Shown piece by piece: positions 1-10,724 of a DNA stretch of 64,000 nt. The notes under the pieces are model-generated. The model ran no database searches. It saw nothing but the letters and a program-made list of their open reading frames with translations, and was not told the origin of the DNA. Where the stretch lies: NCBI GenBank assembly GCA_951640195.1, contig OX621170.1, forward strand, positions 186,001 through 250,000, in the 5' to 3' direction. The DNA is from Porpolomopsis calyptriformis. Taxonomy: Eukaryota; Basidiomycota; Agaricomycetes; Agaricales; Hygrophoraceae. The translations under genes and the position numbers were made by a program. How positions within the stretch are numbered: the first letter of the stretch is position 1; each line of letters begins with the position of its first letter.

Positions 1-821
1 GATCTTCTGTGGGAGTGGGATTTTGAAGCGTAATCCAGAGAGAAGACTTGAATTTGACAATTTGACGATTGAATTTACCCATCGGTCGCGCGCTATTAGA
101 ACTTCGTTCTCCACGTCGGCTTCGACGCTGGGCAAATAATCTGGGCGCCTGGACAACCCATCGGCTTTGTTCTTCCTACCTGGAACGTATTCAATTCTGA
201 ACCCAAATCTGGACAGATATTCAGACCAACGAGTCTGGCGATTCGACAAGCGAAGATTTTTGGAGAAATATCGTAAAGCCAAACTGTCTGTCCTAATGAG
301 AATGTCGTGTCTCGCTCCCTCAAGGAGGTGGCACCATTGTTTGAAAGAGTCAATGATCGCCAGGAGCTCTAGATCGTGGGTTGGGTAGTTCTTTTCGGCA
401 GGGGAGGTAGACCTTGAATGATAGCCAACAGGTTTCCAGTGTCCGTCATGAAGTTGTGAGAGTATTCCTGCGATTCCAATAATAGAGGTGTCGGTTTCCA
501 GACAATAAGGGAGATCGCGATCAGGAATATGAAGAACGGGCGCATTCGTCAAAAGGGATTTGATGTTGTCGAAGGCTTCTTGTCTCCGAGGAGTCCATTC
601 CCACACAGTTTCATTGTGCAAGAGTTTATAGAGAGGGGTAGCGACTTTGGAGAAACTCTTGATATATCTTCGCCAAAGGTTCACACTGCCCAAGAAGGAT
701 TGGAGTTGTTTCACCGTTTTGGAACAGGCCAAGACATGATAGCGTCGACCTTCTTCGGATTGGTGGTGATTCGTCCTTTGGATAGGACGATTCCGAGATA
801 AATGACTTCTTCCTTCTCGAA
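1..821 (-). pseudogene. RT connection and RNase H region of gypsy Pol, frameshifted
   Basis: Minus strand reading from 821 down gives, after the stop at 822-824, the block EVIYLGIVLS and then, after a one-base deletion near 712-722, a long frame with WRRYIKSFSKVATPLYKLL. RNase H-like blocks follow (LETDTSIIGIAGILSQ, YPTHDLELLAII) up to a YVPGRKNKADGLSRRPDY block that precedes integrase in gypsy Pol. The order matches the RT/RNase H junction of Ty3/gypsy. It runs off the window start. Confidence 0.7.
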
Positions 822-1793
822 CTAGCACTTGATGGGTTTACACGAGAGTCCGTATTTCTTCATGATATCTAGAGTTCTGAAGGTCCAGTGTCGTAATTCC
901 TGTAAATCATCTCCACAAACAAGCACGTCATCAATATAAATGAAAACATTTCCAGAGTCTAGGACTTCTTTGAATCTTGTGTCGATCATCCGTTGAAAGG
1001 TGGCTGGTGAGTTCCGCAATCCGAAGAACATGACGGTGGGTTCGAAGGCGCCTGCTTCAGTAATAAAAGCAGCTTTCCATTCGTCGCCTTCTTTGATCCT
1101 GACGTTGTTGAATCCCCATCGGATATCCATGACCGTGAACAGAGACACTGTTAAGAGTTTAGGTCGTTGAAGTATTTGATGGAGGAGGGGGAGGGGGTAA
1201 TGGTCAGGGACTGTGTGTTTATTGAGGTAGCGATAATCCTCGATAGGGCGTAAGCCAGCATTCTTACCTTTAGCATTCACTTCTTTGGCTTTCTTTCCAA
1301 AGAAGAATGGAGAGACTTGTCTCGACTTGGAAGTTCGTATTCGTCCAGTAGATAAGTTTTCGTCGATGAACTTGTGTAAGTGATCCATCTCAAGAGGGGA
1401 CATTGCATATTTCGCGCCTTTGACTGGCTTGAAGGTTTCATCCAGTTCTATGGCGTGGTTGAATTCCGAATGCGGTGGAAGGCGGTCGAAGGATTCTTTG
1501 GCAAAGACTCTAGAATAGTCTTTCCAGTATACCTCCAGTACAAACTTTCGCATATCTTCTTCCACCGTGCTGGCTCGGGATTCATCTGACTTCGATATGC
1601 GTCGATTCATGGCCAGCGTGACCGATCCCATCCCCGGTGACTCCGCATCTTTCACTATCCATCGCGGAAGAGGGAAATCTTTGCTATCCAGAGCCAGTGT
1701 TGCCTCTTTCCAATCGATGTTGGGGTTGTGCTTTTTGAGCCACGGGAAGCCGAGGATAATATCCGTCTTAGATCCGAGATTGGTCACTTCCAA
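822..1793 (-). pseudogene. Reverse transcriptase domain of gypsy Pol
   Basis: 323 open residues matching gypsy RT. Conserved landmarks include the DYRYLN block, the MDIRWGFNNVRI block and the catalytic FIYIDDVLV box. It ends in TAG at 822-824 directly after the KPIKC block, where intact relatives continue into the thumb and RNase H. The region after this stop stays homologous, so the stop is a nonsense mutation, a C-to-T change if the lost codon was CAG. Confidence 0.85.
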
Positions 1794-1862
1794 TCGGATC
1801 CGTTCATTGTATCCTCCAGGAGCCTCTAACCAAATATCAATATCGTTCTCGATGGGTCCACC

Positions 1863-2141
1863 TCAGTTTTCAGATCCATCGGCATTCCGTACGGGGATTG
1901 GGGTTTCCAATCGTGTTAGAGCAAAGTTGTGGCGAGTTGCGAAGGATTCGTCCACAAAATTTCCAGAGGCTCCACTATCAACCAGAGCAGTGGCCGGAAC
2001 ACGTCGACCAGTGTCGGTAGCTTCAATCCAAACATCCAAAATGAGTCCGAGATTGCCTTCTTCAAGAGTACCAAGAATTCGAAATAGATTGCATGGAGTG
2101 GTGGTACATTCTTGAGTAGATACATCCGTAACGGTAGGCAA
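1863..2141 (-). pseudogene. Retroviral-type aspartic protease segment of Pol
   Basis: About 92 residues, with the catalytic motif ALVDSGASGNF typical of retrotransposon aspartic proteases. It lies between Gag and reverse transcriptase, as in gypsy Pol. The frame ends in TGA at 1863-1865, and in the same frame the next codons continue into the protease/RT linker that joins the RT. The stop therefore looks like a point mutation in a once continuous polyprotein. Confidence 0.75.
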
Positions 2142-2155
2142 AGCGTTCGGACTCC

Positions 2156-3304
2156 CTAAAAACCCTGTTCTTTCAGTTCCTTGACGAGCTGAGCTTTTCT
2201 CTCTTTCGGCCAGCGATCGATCCCGCAGTTGTCCACCACTCGAATAGTTTCCTCCGTAGTAGCTGGGGAAACCACCTCGTCGACTCGTTCTGTCTCGATA
2301 CCTCGAATGTTTCGTCCTCGACCTCGCCCTGTGGTTGGTCTTCCTCGTCGTTGTCCGGCAGGGGTACTACTCGATGGGCGCGCTGTCGAAGAAGAGGCGA
2401 GAGAGGAATTTGGACACTTGTTCACCCAATGACCTGGCTCTCCACAGCGATAGCAGTTGCCTCGCGGAACGCGCGATGTTGATGATGAGGAAGTTGTCTC
2501 CTGTTTGACAGGAGCAGAGGAGGGAGTTCGGGTTGTCGTTCGAGCCACGGTCTCCCTGGGAGTATAGTAGTTACTCCGGGGAGCGGCACGACGCTCAAGT
2601 GCAAGTTCGAGATGTTGTCGATCGAAGACGGAAGCTTTTTGCTTCCAAGCATTGAGGGTGGCAGGGATGGGATCAAGGGCATAGATTTTTTCAAGAATTC
2701 CGGGATTGAGGCCGTTCCGGTAGAAAACTTTGAGTGCATCGTCATTGAATCCAGTTTCATCCGCGAGAGCTCCGAATCGTACGTTATAATTGTCCACAGT
2801 AGAAAGTCCTTGGGTTACCTTTTGAATTTTGACCTGCGCTGTCGCTCTCGCATCAACATCTCCAAAGCATTCCTCGAGCTCTTCCATAAAATCCTCGTAA
2901 TTGGCTCCAACCCATTGAGCACGTTTGAATTCTTGAGTCTGCTGTTGAGCCCATGATTGGGCAACACCGATCTTCATAAACGACAAGACATAAGTGATTT
3001 TCTGTCTGTCGGACCATTGACTGTCGTCAAGAACTAGACGACAAGCTTGGATGAAGTTAAGACATTTGGCTGCAGACCCGTCGTATTCATTGGGTTTGGC
3101 GATCTTGATGGAGGGGGGAGCAGGTTGTTGAGGCAAAGGAGGCTGTTGGTGTGGTGGAGGAGGTTGAGGTTGTTGTTGCTGGAGCTGGGTGATTAACTGT
3201 TGTTGTTGGGTGATGGTTTGTTCAAGTTGGTGAACAGTGGCCACCAAGGTCGCAATGTCAATGGTAGGGGGGTTGGTGGGGGCATTGGTGGACGTTCCTG
3301 ACAT
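2156..3304 (-). CDS. Gag of the gypsy element
   Basis: 382-residue open frame from the ATG at 3304. The N-terminus is rich in Gln and Pro (about residues 28-62), followed by a helical capsid-like region with the retrotransposon Gag signature (about residues 65-230). One zinc knuckle, CYRCGEPGHWVNKC, lies near residue 284, before a basic Arg/Gly tail. The same frame stays open upstream of the ATG to about 3690 but has no earlier ATG. Packages element RNA into particles, by family. The frame has no stops, although the downstream polyprotein is broken. Confidence 0.85.
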   Translation of the reverse strand: MSGTSTNAPTNPPTIDIATLVATVHQLEQTITQQQQLITQLQQQQPQPPPPHQQPPLPQQPAPPSIKIAKPNEYDGSAAKCLNFIQACRLVLDDSQWSDRQKITYVLSFMKIGVAQSWAQQQTQEFKRAQWVGANYEDFMEELEECFGDVDARATAQVKIQKVTQGLSTVDNYNVRFGALADETGFNDDALKVFYRNGLNPGILEKIYALDPIPATLNAWKQKASVFDRQHLELALERRAAPRSNYYTPRETVARTTTRTPSSAPVKQETTSSSSTSRVPRGNCYRCGEPGHWVNKCPNSSLASSSTARPSSSTPAGQRRGRPTTGRGRGRNIRGIETERVDEVVSPATTEETIRVVDNCGIDRWPKERKAQLVKELKEQGF

Positions 3305-3883
3305 ATTGGTAGATGTCGGCTGTTGTGGGGTTGTTGGAGCTGTTGGTGTTGGTGTAGGTGTCGCAGAGGAAAGTTGGGAGTAGAGAGAACCATATCGTCC
3401 TGGTGGGGTAGCAGTTCGTTGATGAACTGGTCTTGTTGTTGGGGCCGAAGATGAAGAGAAGAGTCCTCTTGTTCTCGATCGAGTCCGTGGTCCTAGAGGA
3501 GCAGGAGCAGGAGTGGGAGTAGCTAACGTTTCTTCAAGAACTGAAGAAAAGGATGGTTCTTGATCTCGAATTGTAGCTGAAAAAGTCGATCTTGAGAGAG
3601 GATCTTCGTATTGTTCTTCAACATCTGAGTTGTCGGTAGAAGCCAGGATGGAAGTGGGTAAGAGACAAAGAGGTGATGTCGATGATCACAGTGATGAGGA
3701 TGTTTGGATAAGCAAGTGGGAGAGAACCAGAAGGAAGTCTGATTCTTGTTATAAACCGGTTGTTCGGAACGCGTTTTACTTCGGGTGTTCTGTCCCAAGA
3801 GATATAAAGGATGGTTCTAAGTCCTTGTTATGAGTAGGCTAACGAGGAATCAGACTTAAGGTCTGATACGTACAAAAGTACTC

Positions 3884-3891
3884 TTTATATA
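3884..3891 (-). promoter_or_regulatory. TATA box in the putative LTR
   Basis: Minus strand TATATAAA, inside the putative LTR and about 580 bases upstream of the Gag start at 3304. The position fits a U3 promoter for the retrotransposon transcript. Confidence 0.4.
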
Positions 3892-4027
3892 CTGACTACT
3901 TATCTGTATGAGTCAGTGCGACATAACATGAGGTAGAGATAAGAATGAGTCATCATGATCGATGACAAATCATAAAGGGGTTGAAACATAACGGAAATGA
4001 AGTGTATCCGCATATAGGTAAAGTAAT

Positions 4028-4093
4028 GGGGAATCCCTGGGGAATCCCGGAGAAAGGCAATGGGGAATCCCAGTAATAAGTGGGGGGAATCCC
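4028..4093. repeat. Four phased copies of GGGGAATCCC
   Basis: The 10-mer GGGGAATCCC starts at 4028, 4039, 4062 and 4084, spaced 11, 23 and 22 bases, close to one, two and two helical turns. It lies upstream of the TATA box within the putative LTR, where U3 enhancer sites would be. Confidence 0.75.
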
Positions 4094-4229
4094 AAGATAA
4101 GAGATAGGTTTGCATACGATAAGATAAAGAGAAGGAAAGAAAATTACGACTGTGACACGATCAGAACTTTCGAAGCCCACCTTTTTTATTCCTGGTCAAC
4201 CCCATTCCATAACCACTCTAATCTATATT

Positions 4230-4329
4230 ACATGTATGGATTAAGGGGGTGTACACTGAAACCTCTACAGCCACTATGGCTTGAGGGGGTGTGTTGGAAG
4301 TTGCGCAATCCGTAGTGTACAATTTGTAT
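4230..4329 (+). repeat. Possible polypurine tract and Ty1/copia LTR start
   Basis: Two GGGGGTG purine runs occur here, the second followed by TGTTGGAAGTTG, which resembles the end of a Ty1/copia internal region and the start of its LTR. No matching LTR copy or copia coding sequence is visible, so this is only a suspected fragment, possibly interrupted by the fold-back element to its right. Confidence 0.2.
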
Positions 4330-4490
4330 TAGTAATCTATGAAGGTCCAAACTGGACAAAATCATATTTTTATATATAAAAGTGCCTTTTTCACTAGTGA
4401 TCACTAATGCAACCTAGTGAATCACTAGTGAAAAAGGCACTTTTATATATAAAAATATGATTTTGTCCAGTTTGGACCTTCATAGTAATC
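4330..4490. mobile_element. Fold-back element: perfect 65-bp inverted repeat with 8-bp flanking repeats
   Basis: Bases 4337-4401 and 4421-4485 are exact reverse complements (65 bp), with a 19-base spacer (4402-4420). The same 8 bases, TAGTAATC, occur at 4330-4337 and 4483-4490 and look like a target-site duplication. The size, perfect arms and lack of coding capacity fit a young MITE or fold-back element. An 8-bp duplication would suit a hAT-type transposase, but the terminal bases are not a clear hAT end, so family is open. Confidence 0.75.
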
Positions 4491-4887
4491 ATCGTGGTAT
4501 CATCAACGAGTCGTCCACCACCACGTCGGCAGCCAGGGTAGCTCGTCAAATCTCAACATGCATATAATCATTTTCCGCCCACGCCGGATCCGAATTTGAG
4601 TGGGTTCCCATGTACACCACCACCACTGTCGACTTCACCGAATCATGCTTCCGGTCCAAAGATAATTGATGAGTAGGAGTCATGATATATTCCCAAGTAT
4701 GATCGTTGTTCACTCGTACTTTTACCGCTGATTATGGTAATATCAATATTCTGTGTTAACCCACATGGCTCTGCAAAATACATGACTGTGACTGTAATAA
4801 CTTTGGTGATAACTTTGGCCGATCAGCATAATGTCAATGTTACTTCCCACACCTCCCCTGATGAGCGAAGTCTTGTCGTCGGCCCTT

Positions 4888-5064
4888 CATCAGCAAAACC
4901 CGATATGTCTACAGGAAACTACATAGTTACTTGTAGTTGGACTGTAGATAGTTGTAGAAAAGGTTATGTGTCTGTGTAGATCAGTCAATCTACAGAGTTC
5001 TACAGAGTACTGTGTAGCTTTCTGTAGATTGTTGTAGAATCCTTAAAATCAGGTTTTGCTGATG
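4888..5064. mobile_element. Small MITE-like element, 177 bp
   Basis: The ends are inverted repeats: 4888-4904 (CATCAGCAAAACCCGAT) and the reverse complement of 5048-5064 match at 16 of 17 bases. TT flanks both outer edges. The inside has many TGTAG/CTACA motifs and no coding frame. The structure fits a non-autonomous DNA transposon. No transposase that would move it is seen nearby. Confidence 0.55.
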
Positions 5065-5580
5065 TTATGTGTATTTGTAGCCTTAGTTGGATACCCTTAC
5101 GACCATGTTGTTAGTCTTTCGCCACTGAGGCGGTCGGGAGCAGAAATATGCCATCTCGAAAGCATTACTTTCAGCGATGGGAGAGTCCAAACGGGTGACA
5201 AAGTTCATCATATAAAACTTGCATTAGAAGACGACACCCCAAGAGTGGGAATGTCAGAGCAACAAATCTGAGGGTCGACAAAGAAGGAAAATGCGTGACC
5301 GCCAAGTAACCCAACTCTTGGTGATTGGGGGGAAGGCGAGCGAGGTGGGCGAAACAGTGAGGGTGTGTGTGTGAGGAAAGCGACAGGGCGCGACGACCTG
5401 AACCACATAGAGGGTTGTTTATGAGCCAAGTTGGAGTGTAGAAAGCAGTGAGATTGGCTTCAAGGATGAAACAGAGGATGGATCATAAAAGAAGATGATT
5501 GGACAGACAAGATAGTTGACAGTATGAGGGTAATGGCGAAGTCGGCATGGAGTCTCTTTGCTGTGGTACCTTCTACACAT
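5065..5580. other. No gene seen
   Basis: Downstream flank of NLR-A. Short frames only. A sequence around 5561-5590 (CTGTGGTACCTTCTACACAT) recurs after NLR-B at 8130-8150, so the downstream tail was duplicated together with the gene. Confidence 0.6.
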
Positions 5581-7954
5581 TCATTGAGGGACGGAGGTTT
5601 CTGCGTCGATCCTTATCCTCTCAGTCAGCAGCTTGACAATGCCCCTGTGCCCACCCTCAGTTGCAAATGAAAGTGGAGTTCGACCACCCAAACCCTTGGG
5701 ATCTGGTTCAACACCACACGCAATAAGCAACTTCACAACACCCTCATGTCCTCTCTCAGCTGCATATGAAAGTGGTGTTCGAGCCCGTGGGGGCCTCCAA
5801 TTGGCGTCAACGCCGCGCGCAACAAGCAACCTCACCACACCCTCGTGCCCATTCAAAGCTGCATACCAAAGTGGGGTTCGACCATCCGAATCCTTCGAAT
5901 CTGGTTCAACATCATGACGGGCAACCAGCAGCTTCACGATACACTCGTGCCCGAGCGTCGCTGCATATGAAAGTGGTGTTCGAGCCCATAAATCCATTGA
6001 ATCGGCGTCAACATCATCACATGCAACCAAAACCACCACTGCATCCTGGCATCCCCCGATAGCTGCAACCAAGAGGGGTGTTCGATCATGGCTATCTGTT
6101 AAATTTGGATTTGCACCATTTTCAAGCTGATAACGGACAATCTGGTCCAAGTTGAAGAGAGCAGCAAAATGGACTCCAGATAAATTCTTTGGAATCAATT
6201 CTAACTCCCAGCGCCAAAATGACCAAGATGCCATCATAACCTGGCTGGCGCATGCGAATGTTGAATCATCCCGAAGAAAATCCATGATCAAGTCTCTGAG
6301 AATGTCTTGGTGCGGACGTGTATGATGACCCCAGTTCTTGGCAGCATAATCAAGGAATGGGTTGTCTTCCAAAAGGGATTGGAACTCGGCCTCACTCTCA
6401 CGGTAGCCACACGCAAACACATCAAGCGAAAGGTATCTGAGGCATGTCGCCGCAATATCAGCCTCAGCATTCGGAAATCGGGATTCACGTTGATTTTCAA
6501 AATACTGTTGAGTTGTATAGTCTGTATAACGCACTAAATATGTTATTCAAGCAATGTGTGATCCACTCACGAGCAAGGCGAATGGTCTGTTGACCATCAA
6601 CGACAACCAATCCAGCGCAGACCGAAGTCAGTTGTGAATCGAAAATGAGATCATCAGGGTCCATCGTAGTCATATCCGGTGAGACAGCGAAAGCATGCTG
6701 CAGCTCTTCGACAGTCAGTGGTCGACGAGCATAAGTGATCCATGAAAGAACCCGTTTTCCTAGTTCTCTATTGTCCTCTGATTGTGCCTCGATTCGATCC
6801 ATAGCTTGATCGTAGATAGCATTTATGTCACTTGGTAATCGATCGAGAGCGTTCTTGACTCCTTTGATTGTCTTCTGTTGCGTCAGCGTGTTCATGTGCA
6901 GGCGTGCCACTAAAAACCTTGTGGGCAGGTCAGAAACAAAATATTGGCTGGATTCACATAATATTGGAGACACTTACATTCCTTTCACATTCTCGACAAT
7001 CTTAGTTGTGATAGTCTCTTGCAGTTTAATCAGATGAGGATACTTGACGAGTTGGCTTTGATTGAACTTCGTCACGTCCTCATTAGTCGCGCGAATATCG
7101 ATACGCAATGCTTCGTGAAAATGTTGCTCGATCGAGGGTAGGTGTCGCGAGGTGACCATAATGTTGACAGGTCCAGTCAAGGATCGAAGGGAGCTCAGGA
7201 GGTTCGATCATGATTCATCACTTTCAGAGCATTCGTCCAAGCCATCGACGAGAATGAATACGTTTTCGTATGTCTTGATTTCCGTTTCCAACGTGGTGGT
7301 AAGCTCGTGTAAGGTGGGGACAGTGGTTTTCTTTTGATGACATTGATAGAAGAGTTTGACGTGATCGGATATCGCCCGACTGTCTTGTACCAGTTGCTTG
7401 AGCAGACTTGCAATAAGATTCGTGGCAGTTTGCAGCGTCTGCTCTTTATAATTACAATAGATGCACGCAATTCCGACATTGCAATCCTTGAAGAACGTCT
7501 GCAGATGGTTTATGACAATAGACCTGGCAAATAACTGTGATCAGCTTTAATCAATGAGTGATTCAGACAATACTGTTACGCAAGAAAAGTCTTCCCGGCA
7601 CCAGCTGTTCAGATGGTGAGATCGATGTCATCGATGCAGATGGACCTTACGATTTCCAGGACACCATAACGTCTGTGGGATGCCATCCCGCCAGTTCTGA
7701 AATGTTTCGGATTCGAGCAGCCAATTTCCAGTACCCTTTTCACTCCTGTCGAAAAAATCATTTTGGGTGGCAGAGAAGTTGAGTTTGGACAACCATTCGG
7801 TGATATCGCGACACTCTCGATCTTGAGGAAGCATCAGTGCAAGGCAGGGGGGGTTTGGGACCAACTTACATGGATCAACATCAGAAGAGAAATTGTTGGT
7901 AATCTGGTCCCTGCCGACCATGTTGACCGTCGACTGCGCAATGGATGTGCCCAT
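5581..7954 (-). pseudogene. NLR-A: NACHT-ankyrin STAND NTPase with one premature stop
   Basis: Six exons on the minus strand, by splice sites shared with NLR-B and NLR-C: 7870-7954, 7651-7821, 7580-7604, 6978-7523, 6571-6917, 5581-6521. They add up to 705 codons in one frame. Order: short N-terminal motif (NMVGRDQITNNF), a conserved pre-NACHT block ending TLWCPGN, Walker A (PGAGKT) on a 25-nt exon, Walker B (LVDGLDECSE), the sensor-like TSRHLPSIEQ, the winged-helix-like region (TYARRPLTVEELQHAF), HYTTQQYFE, and about six ankyrin repeats. A single in-frame TGA at 7208-7210, just after Walker B, stands where NLR-C has CGA (Arg). A C-to-T change explains it. Everything else is open, so the loss looks recent. 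Such proteins are thought to sense non-self and trigger defence or cell death. Confidence 0.85.
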
Positions 7955-8188
7955 GGTGGCTTTGTTTCTGTGAGAAAATCAGGACAATCTGCTTTTATGT
8001 GAGTCTCAACAGTTCTTGACTTTGTGGAAATTCCGGCAAAGAGCAGACAACGTTTGGTTGAGGGGCAGACACTCACGGCGACAGCCGATTTTTATCCAAG
8101 TGTGTACCAGCCAGATTCGAATTTGCTGTGGTACCTTCTACACATTCACTGATGAGGGATGGAAGTCTTCGAGTCAGTCCTTATTCTC

Positions 8189-10724
8189 TCAGTCAGCAGC
8201 TGGACAATTCCCTTGTGCCCACCCAAACGAAAGTGGAGTTTGACCAAATGCATCCTTCGAATCGGCGTCAACAGCACGCGCAATGAGCAACTTCACAACA
8301 CCCTCATGTCCTCTCTCAGTTGCATATGACAGTGGCGTTCCAGCCCGTGAGTCCTTCAAATCGATGTCAACACCGCGCGCGATGAGCAACTTCATGACAC
8401 CCTCATGTCCTGCCTCAGCAGCGTATGAAAGTGGTGTTCGACCAAATGAGTCCTTCGAATCGGCGTCAACACCATGCGCAATGAGCAACTTCACGACACC
8501 CTCATGTCCTTCCTCAGCAGCGTATGAAAGTGGTGTTCGAGCCCGTGAGTCCTTCGAATCAGCGTTAACGCCACGGGCAACAAGCAACCTCACCACACCC
8601 TCGTGCCCTTGACCAGCCGCATATGAAAGTGGGGTTAGACCACCCGAATCCTTCAAATCTGGTTCAACATCATGGCGCGCAACCAGCAGCTTCACGATAC
8701 CCTCGCGCCCATACCGAGCTGCATATGAAAGTGGTGTTCGAGCTGATGAATCCTCCGAATTGGCGTCAACATCATCACTAGCAACCAAAATCATCACTGC
8801 ATCCTGGCATCCCTCGCCAGCCGCAAAAGAGAGGGGTGTTCGACCATGGCTATCCTTTAAATTTGGATTTGCACCATTTTCAAGCTGATAACGGACAATC
8901 TGGTCCAGGTTGAAGAGAGCAGCTAAATGAACTCCAGATAAATTCCTTGGAATAAATCCACGCCACCAAGTCCAAAATGCTCCAGATACCAGCGCAACCT
9001 GGCTGGCGCATGCGAATTTTGAATCATCCCGAAGAAAGTCCACGATCAAGTCTCTGAGAATGTCTTGGTGCAGACGTGCATGATGACCCCAGTTCTTGGC
9101 AGCATAATCAAGGAACAGATTGTTTGCTAAAAGGGATCTGAACTTGGCCTCGCCCTCACAGTAGCCACGTGCAAACACATCAAGCGAAAGGTATCTGAGG
9201 CATGTCGCCACAATATCAACCTCAGTATTCGGAAATCGGGATTCACGTTGATTTTCAAAATACTGTTGAGTTGTATAATCTGTATAATGCACTAAATATG
9301 TTATTCAAGCAATGTGTGATCCACTCACGAGCAAGCCGAATGGTCTGTTGACCATCAACGACAACCAATCCAGCGCAGACCGAAGTCAGTTGTGAATCGA
9401 AAATGAGATCATCAGGGTCCATCGTAGTCATATCAGGCGAGACAGCAAAAGCATGCTGCAGCTCTTCGACAGTCAGGGGTCGATGAGCATAAGCGATCCA
9501 TGAAAGAACCCGTTTTCCTAGTTCTCTATCATCTTCCGATTGTGCCTCGATTCGATCCATAGCTTGATCGTAAATAGCGTTCATGTCACTTGGTAATTGA
9601 TCGAGAGCGTTCTTGACTCCTTTGATGGTCTTCTGTTGCGCCAGCATGTTCATGTGCAGGCGTGCCACTAAAAACCTTGTCGGAGAATGAGACAAAATAT
9701 TAGATGTAACGTTGGAGATACTTACATGCCTTTCGCATTCTCAACAATCTTCTTTATAATAGTCTCTTGCAGTTTATTCAGATCAGGATACTTGACAAGT
9801 TGGGTTTGAATGAACTTGGTCACGTCCTCGTTGGTCGCACAAATATCAATACGCAGTGCTGCCCGGAAATGTTGTTCGATCGAAGGTAGAGCTCGCGAGG
9901 TGACCATAATGTTGACAGGTCCAGTCAAAGATCGAAGGGAGGTCAGAAGGTTCGCCCGGGATTCGTCACCTTCAGAGCATTCATCCAAGCCGTCGACGAC
10001 AATGAATACCTTTTCGTACATCTTGATTTCCATTTCCAATGTGGTGGTAACCTCGTGCAATGTGGGGAAGGTGCTTTGATTTTGATGATATCCATAGAAC
10101 ACTTTGATATGGTCAGATATCGCTCGTCCGTTTTGCACCAGTTGCCTAAGGAGACTTGCGATAAGGGTCTTGGCCGTCTGGATCGTCTGCTCTTTATAAT
10201 TACAAAAGATACACGCGATTCCAACATTACGATCCTTGAAGAACGTCTGCAGATGGTTTATGATAATAGACCTGGCAAATAACTGTGATCAGCCTTGATC
10301 GATGAGCGATTCAGACAACACTATTACGCAAGAAAGGTCTTTCCGGCACCAGCTGTTCAACTGATGAGATCGATGTCATCGATGCAGGTAAACTCTTACG
10401 ATTTCCAGGACACCATAACGTCCGTGGGATGCCATCCCGCCAGTTCTGAAACGTTTCGGATTCAAGCAGCCAATTTCCAGTACCCTTTTCGCTCCTGTCA
10501 AAAAAATCGTTCTGGGTCGCGGAGAAGTTGAGTTTGGACAACCACTGGGTGATATCGCGACACTCTCGATCTTGAGGAAGCGAATCAGTGTAGATGATTA
10601 AGACGGGGTTCGGGACCAACTTACATGGATCAGAATCAGAAGGCAAGTGGTAGTTATTCACGTCCCTGCCAGCCGAGTAGGCATTCAACGTCGAGGCAGT
10701 AAGAGTTCCAATGGTTCCGGTCAT
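8189..10724 (-). CDS. NLR-B: NACHT-ankyrin STAND NTPase
   Basis: Six exons: 10625-10724, 10400-10570, 10328-10352, 9726-10271, 9329-9675, 8189-9279. They sum to 760 codons (759 residues) without a stop. N-terminal motif NAYSAGRDVNNYH, then the pre-NACHT block (WLSKLNFSATQNDFF, GTGNWLLESETFQNW). Walker A PGAGKT sits in the 25-nt third exon; Walker B is VDGLDECSE. A winged-helix-like segment follows, then an HYTTQQYFE block and about eight 33-34-residue ankyrin repeats (TPLSYAAEEGHEGVVKLLIA type). The last repeat breaks off in a short unrelated tail (FGWAQGNCPAAD). Head-to-tail with NLR-A, whose start lies about 230 bp past its stop, and divergent from NLR-C across about 260 bp. Role inferred from family: a ligand-sensing NTPase switch. 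Confidence 0.9.

Larger units (their letters stand above)
1..4157 (-). mobile_element. Degenerate Ty3/gypsy LTR retrotransposon, 3' part off the window
   Basis: Read on the minus strand from right to left it gives a putative 5' LTR (3748-4157), Gag with a CCHC knuckle (2156-3304), an aspartic protease with a DSGAS site (about 1863-2141), reverse transcriptase (822-1793) and an RNase H/connection region (about 1-821). Integrase and the 3' LTR would lie left of base 1. Gag-PR-RT-RH order, the YIDD box and the fused RNase H fit Ty3/gypsy. At least two in-frame stops (TGA at 1863-1865, TAG at 822-824) and a one-base frameshift near 712-722 break the polyprotein, so this copy cannot encode a complete one. 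Not placed in a named clade. Confidence 0.9.
3748..4157 (-). repeat. Putative 5' LTR of the gypsy element
   Basis: On the minus strand this stretch begins TGTCAC (right edge, 4157) and can end ...ATAACA (left edge, 3748), the TG...CA form of an LTR. It lies just upstream of Gag. A TATA box sits inside it at 3884-3891 (minus), and the part upstream of that box carries four copies of a 10-base palindrome. No second LTR is in the window to compare, so both edges are inferred; the left edge is the weaker. Confidence 0.4.

Noticed and set aside
4230..4500. Complete Ty1/copia LTR element
   Set aside because: Only a purine tract and an LTR-like start are visible; no coding region or second LTR.
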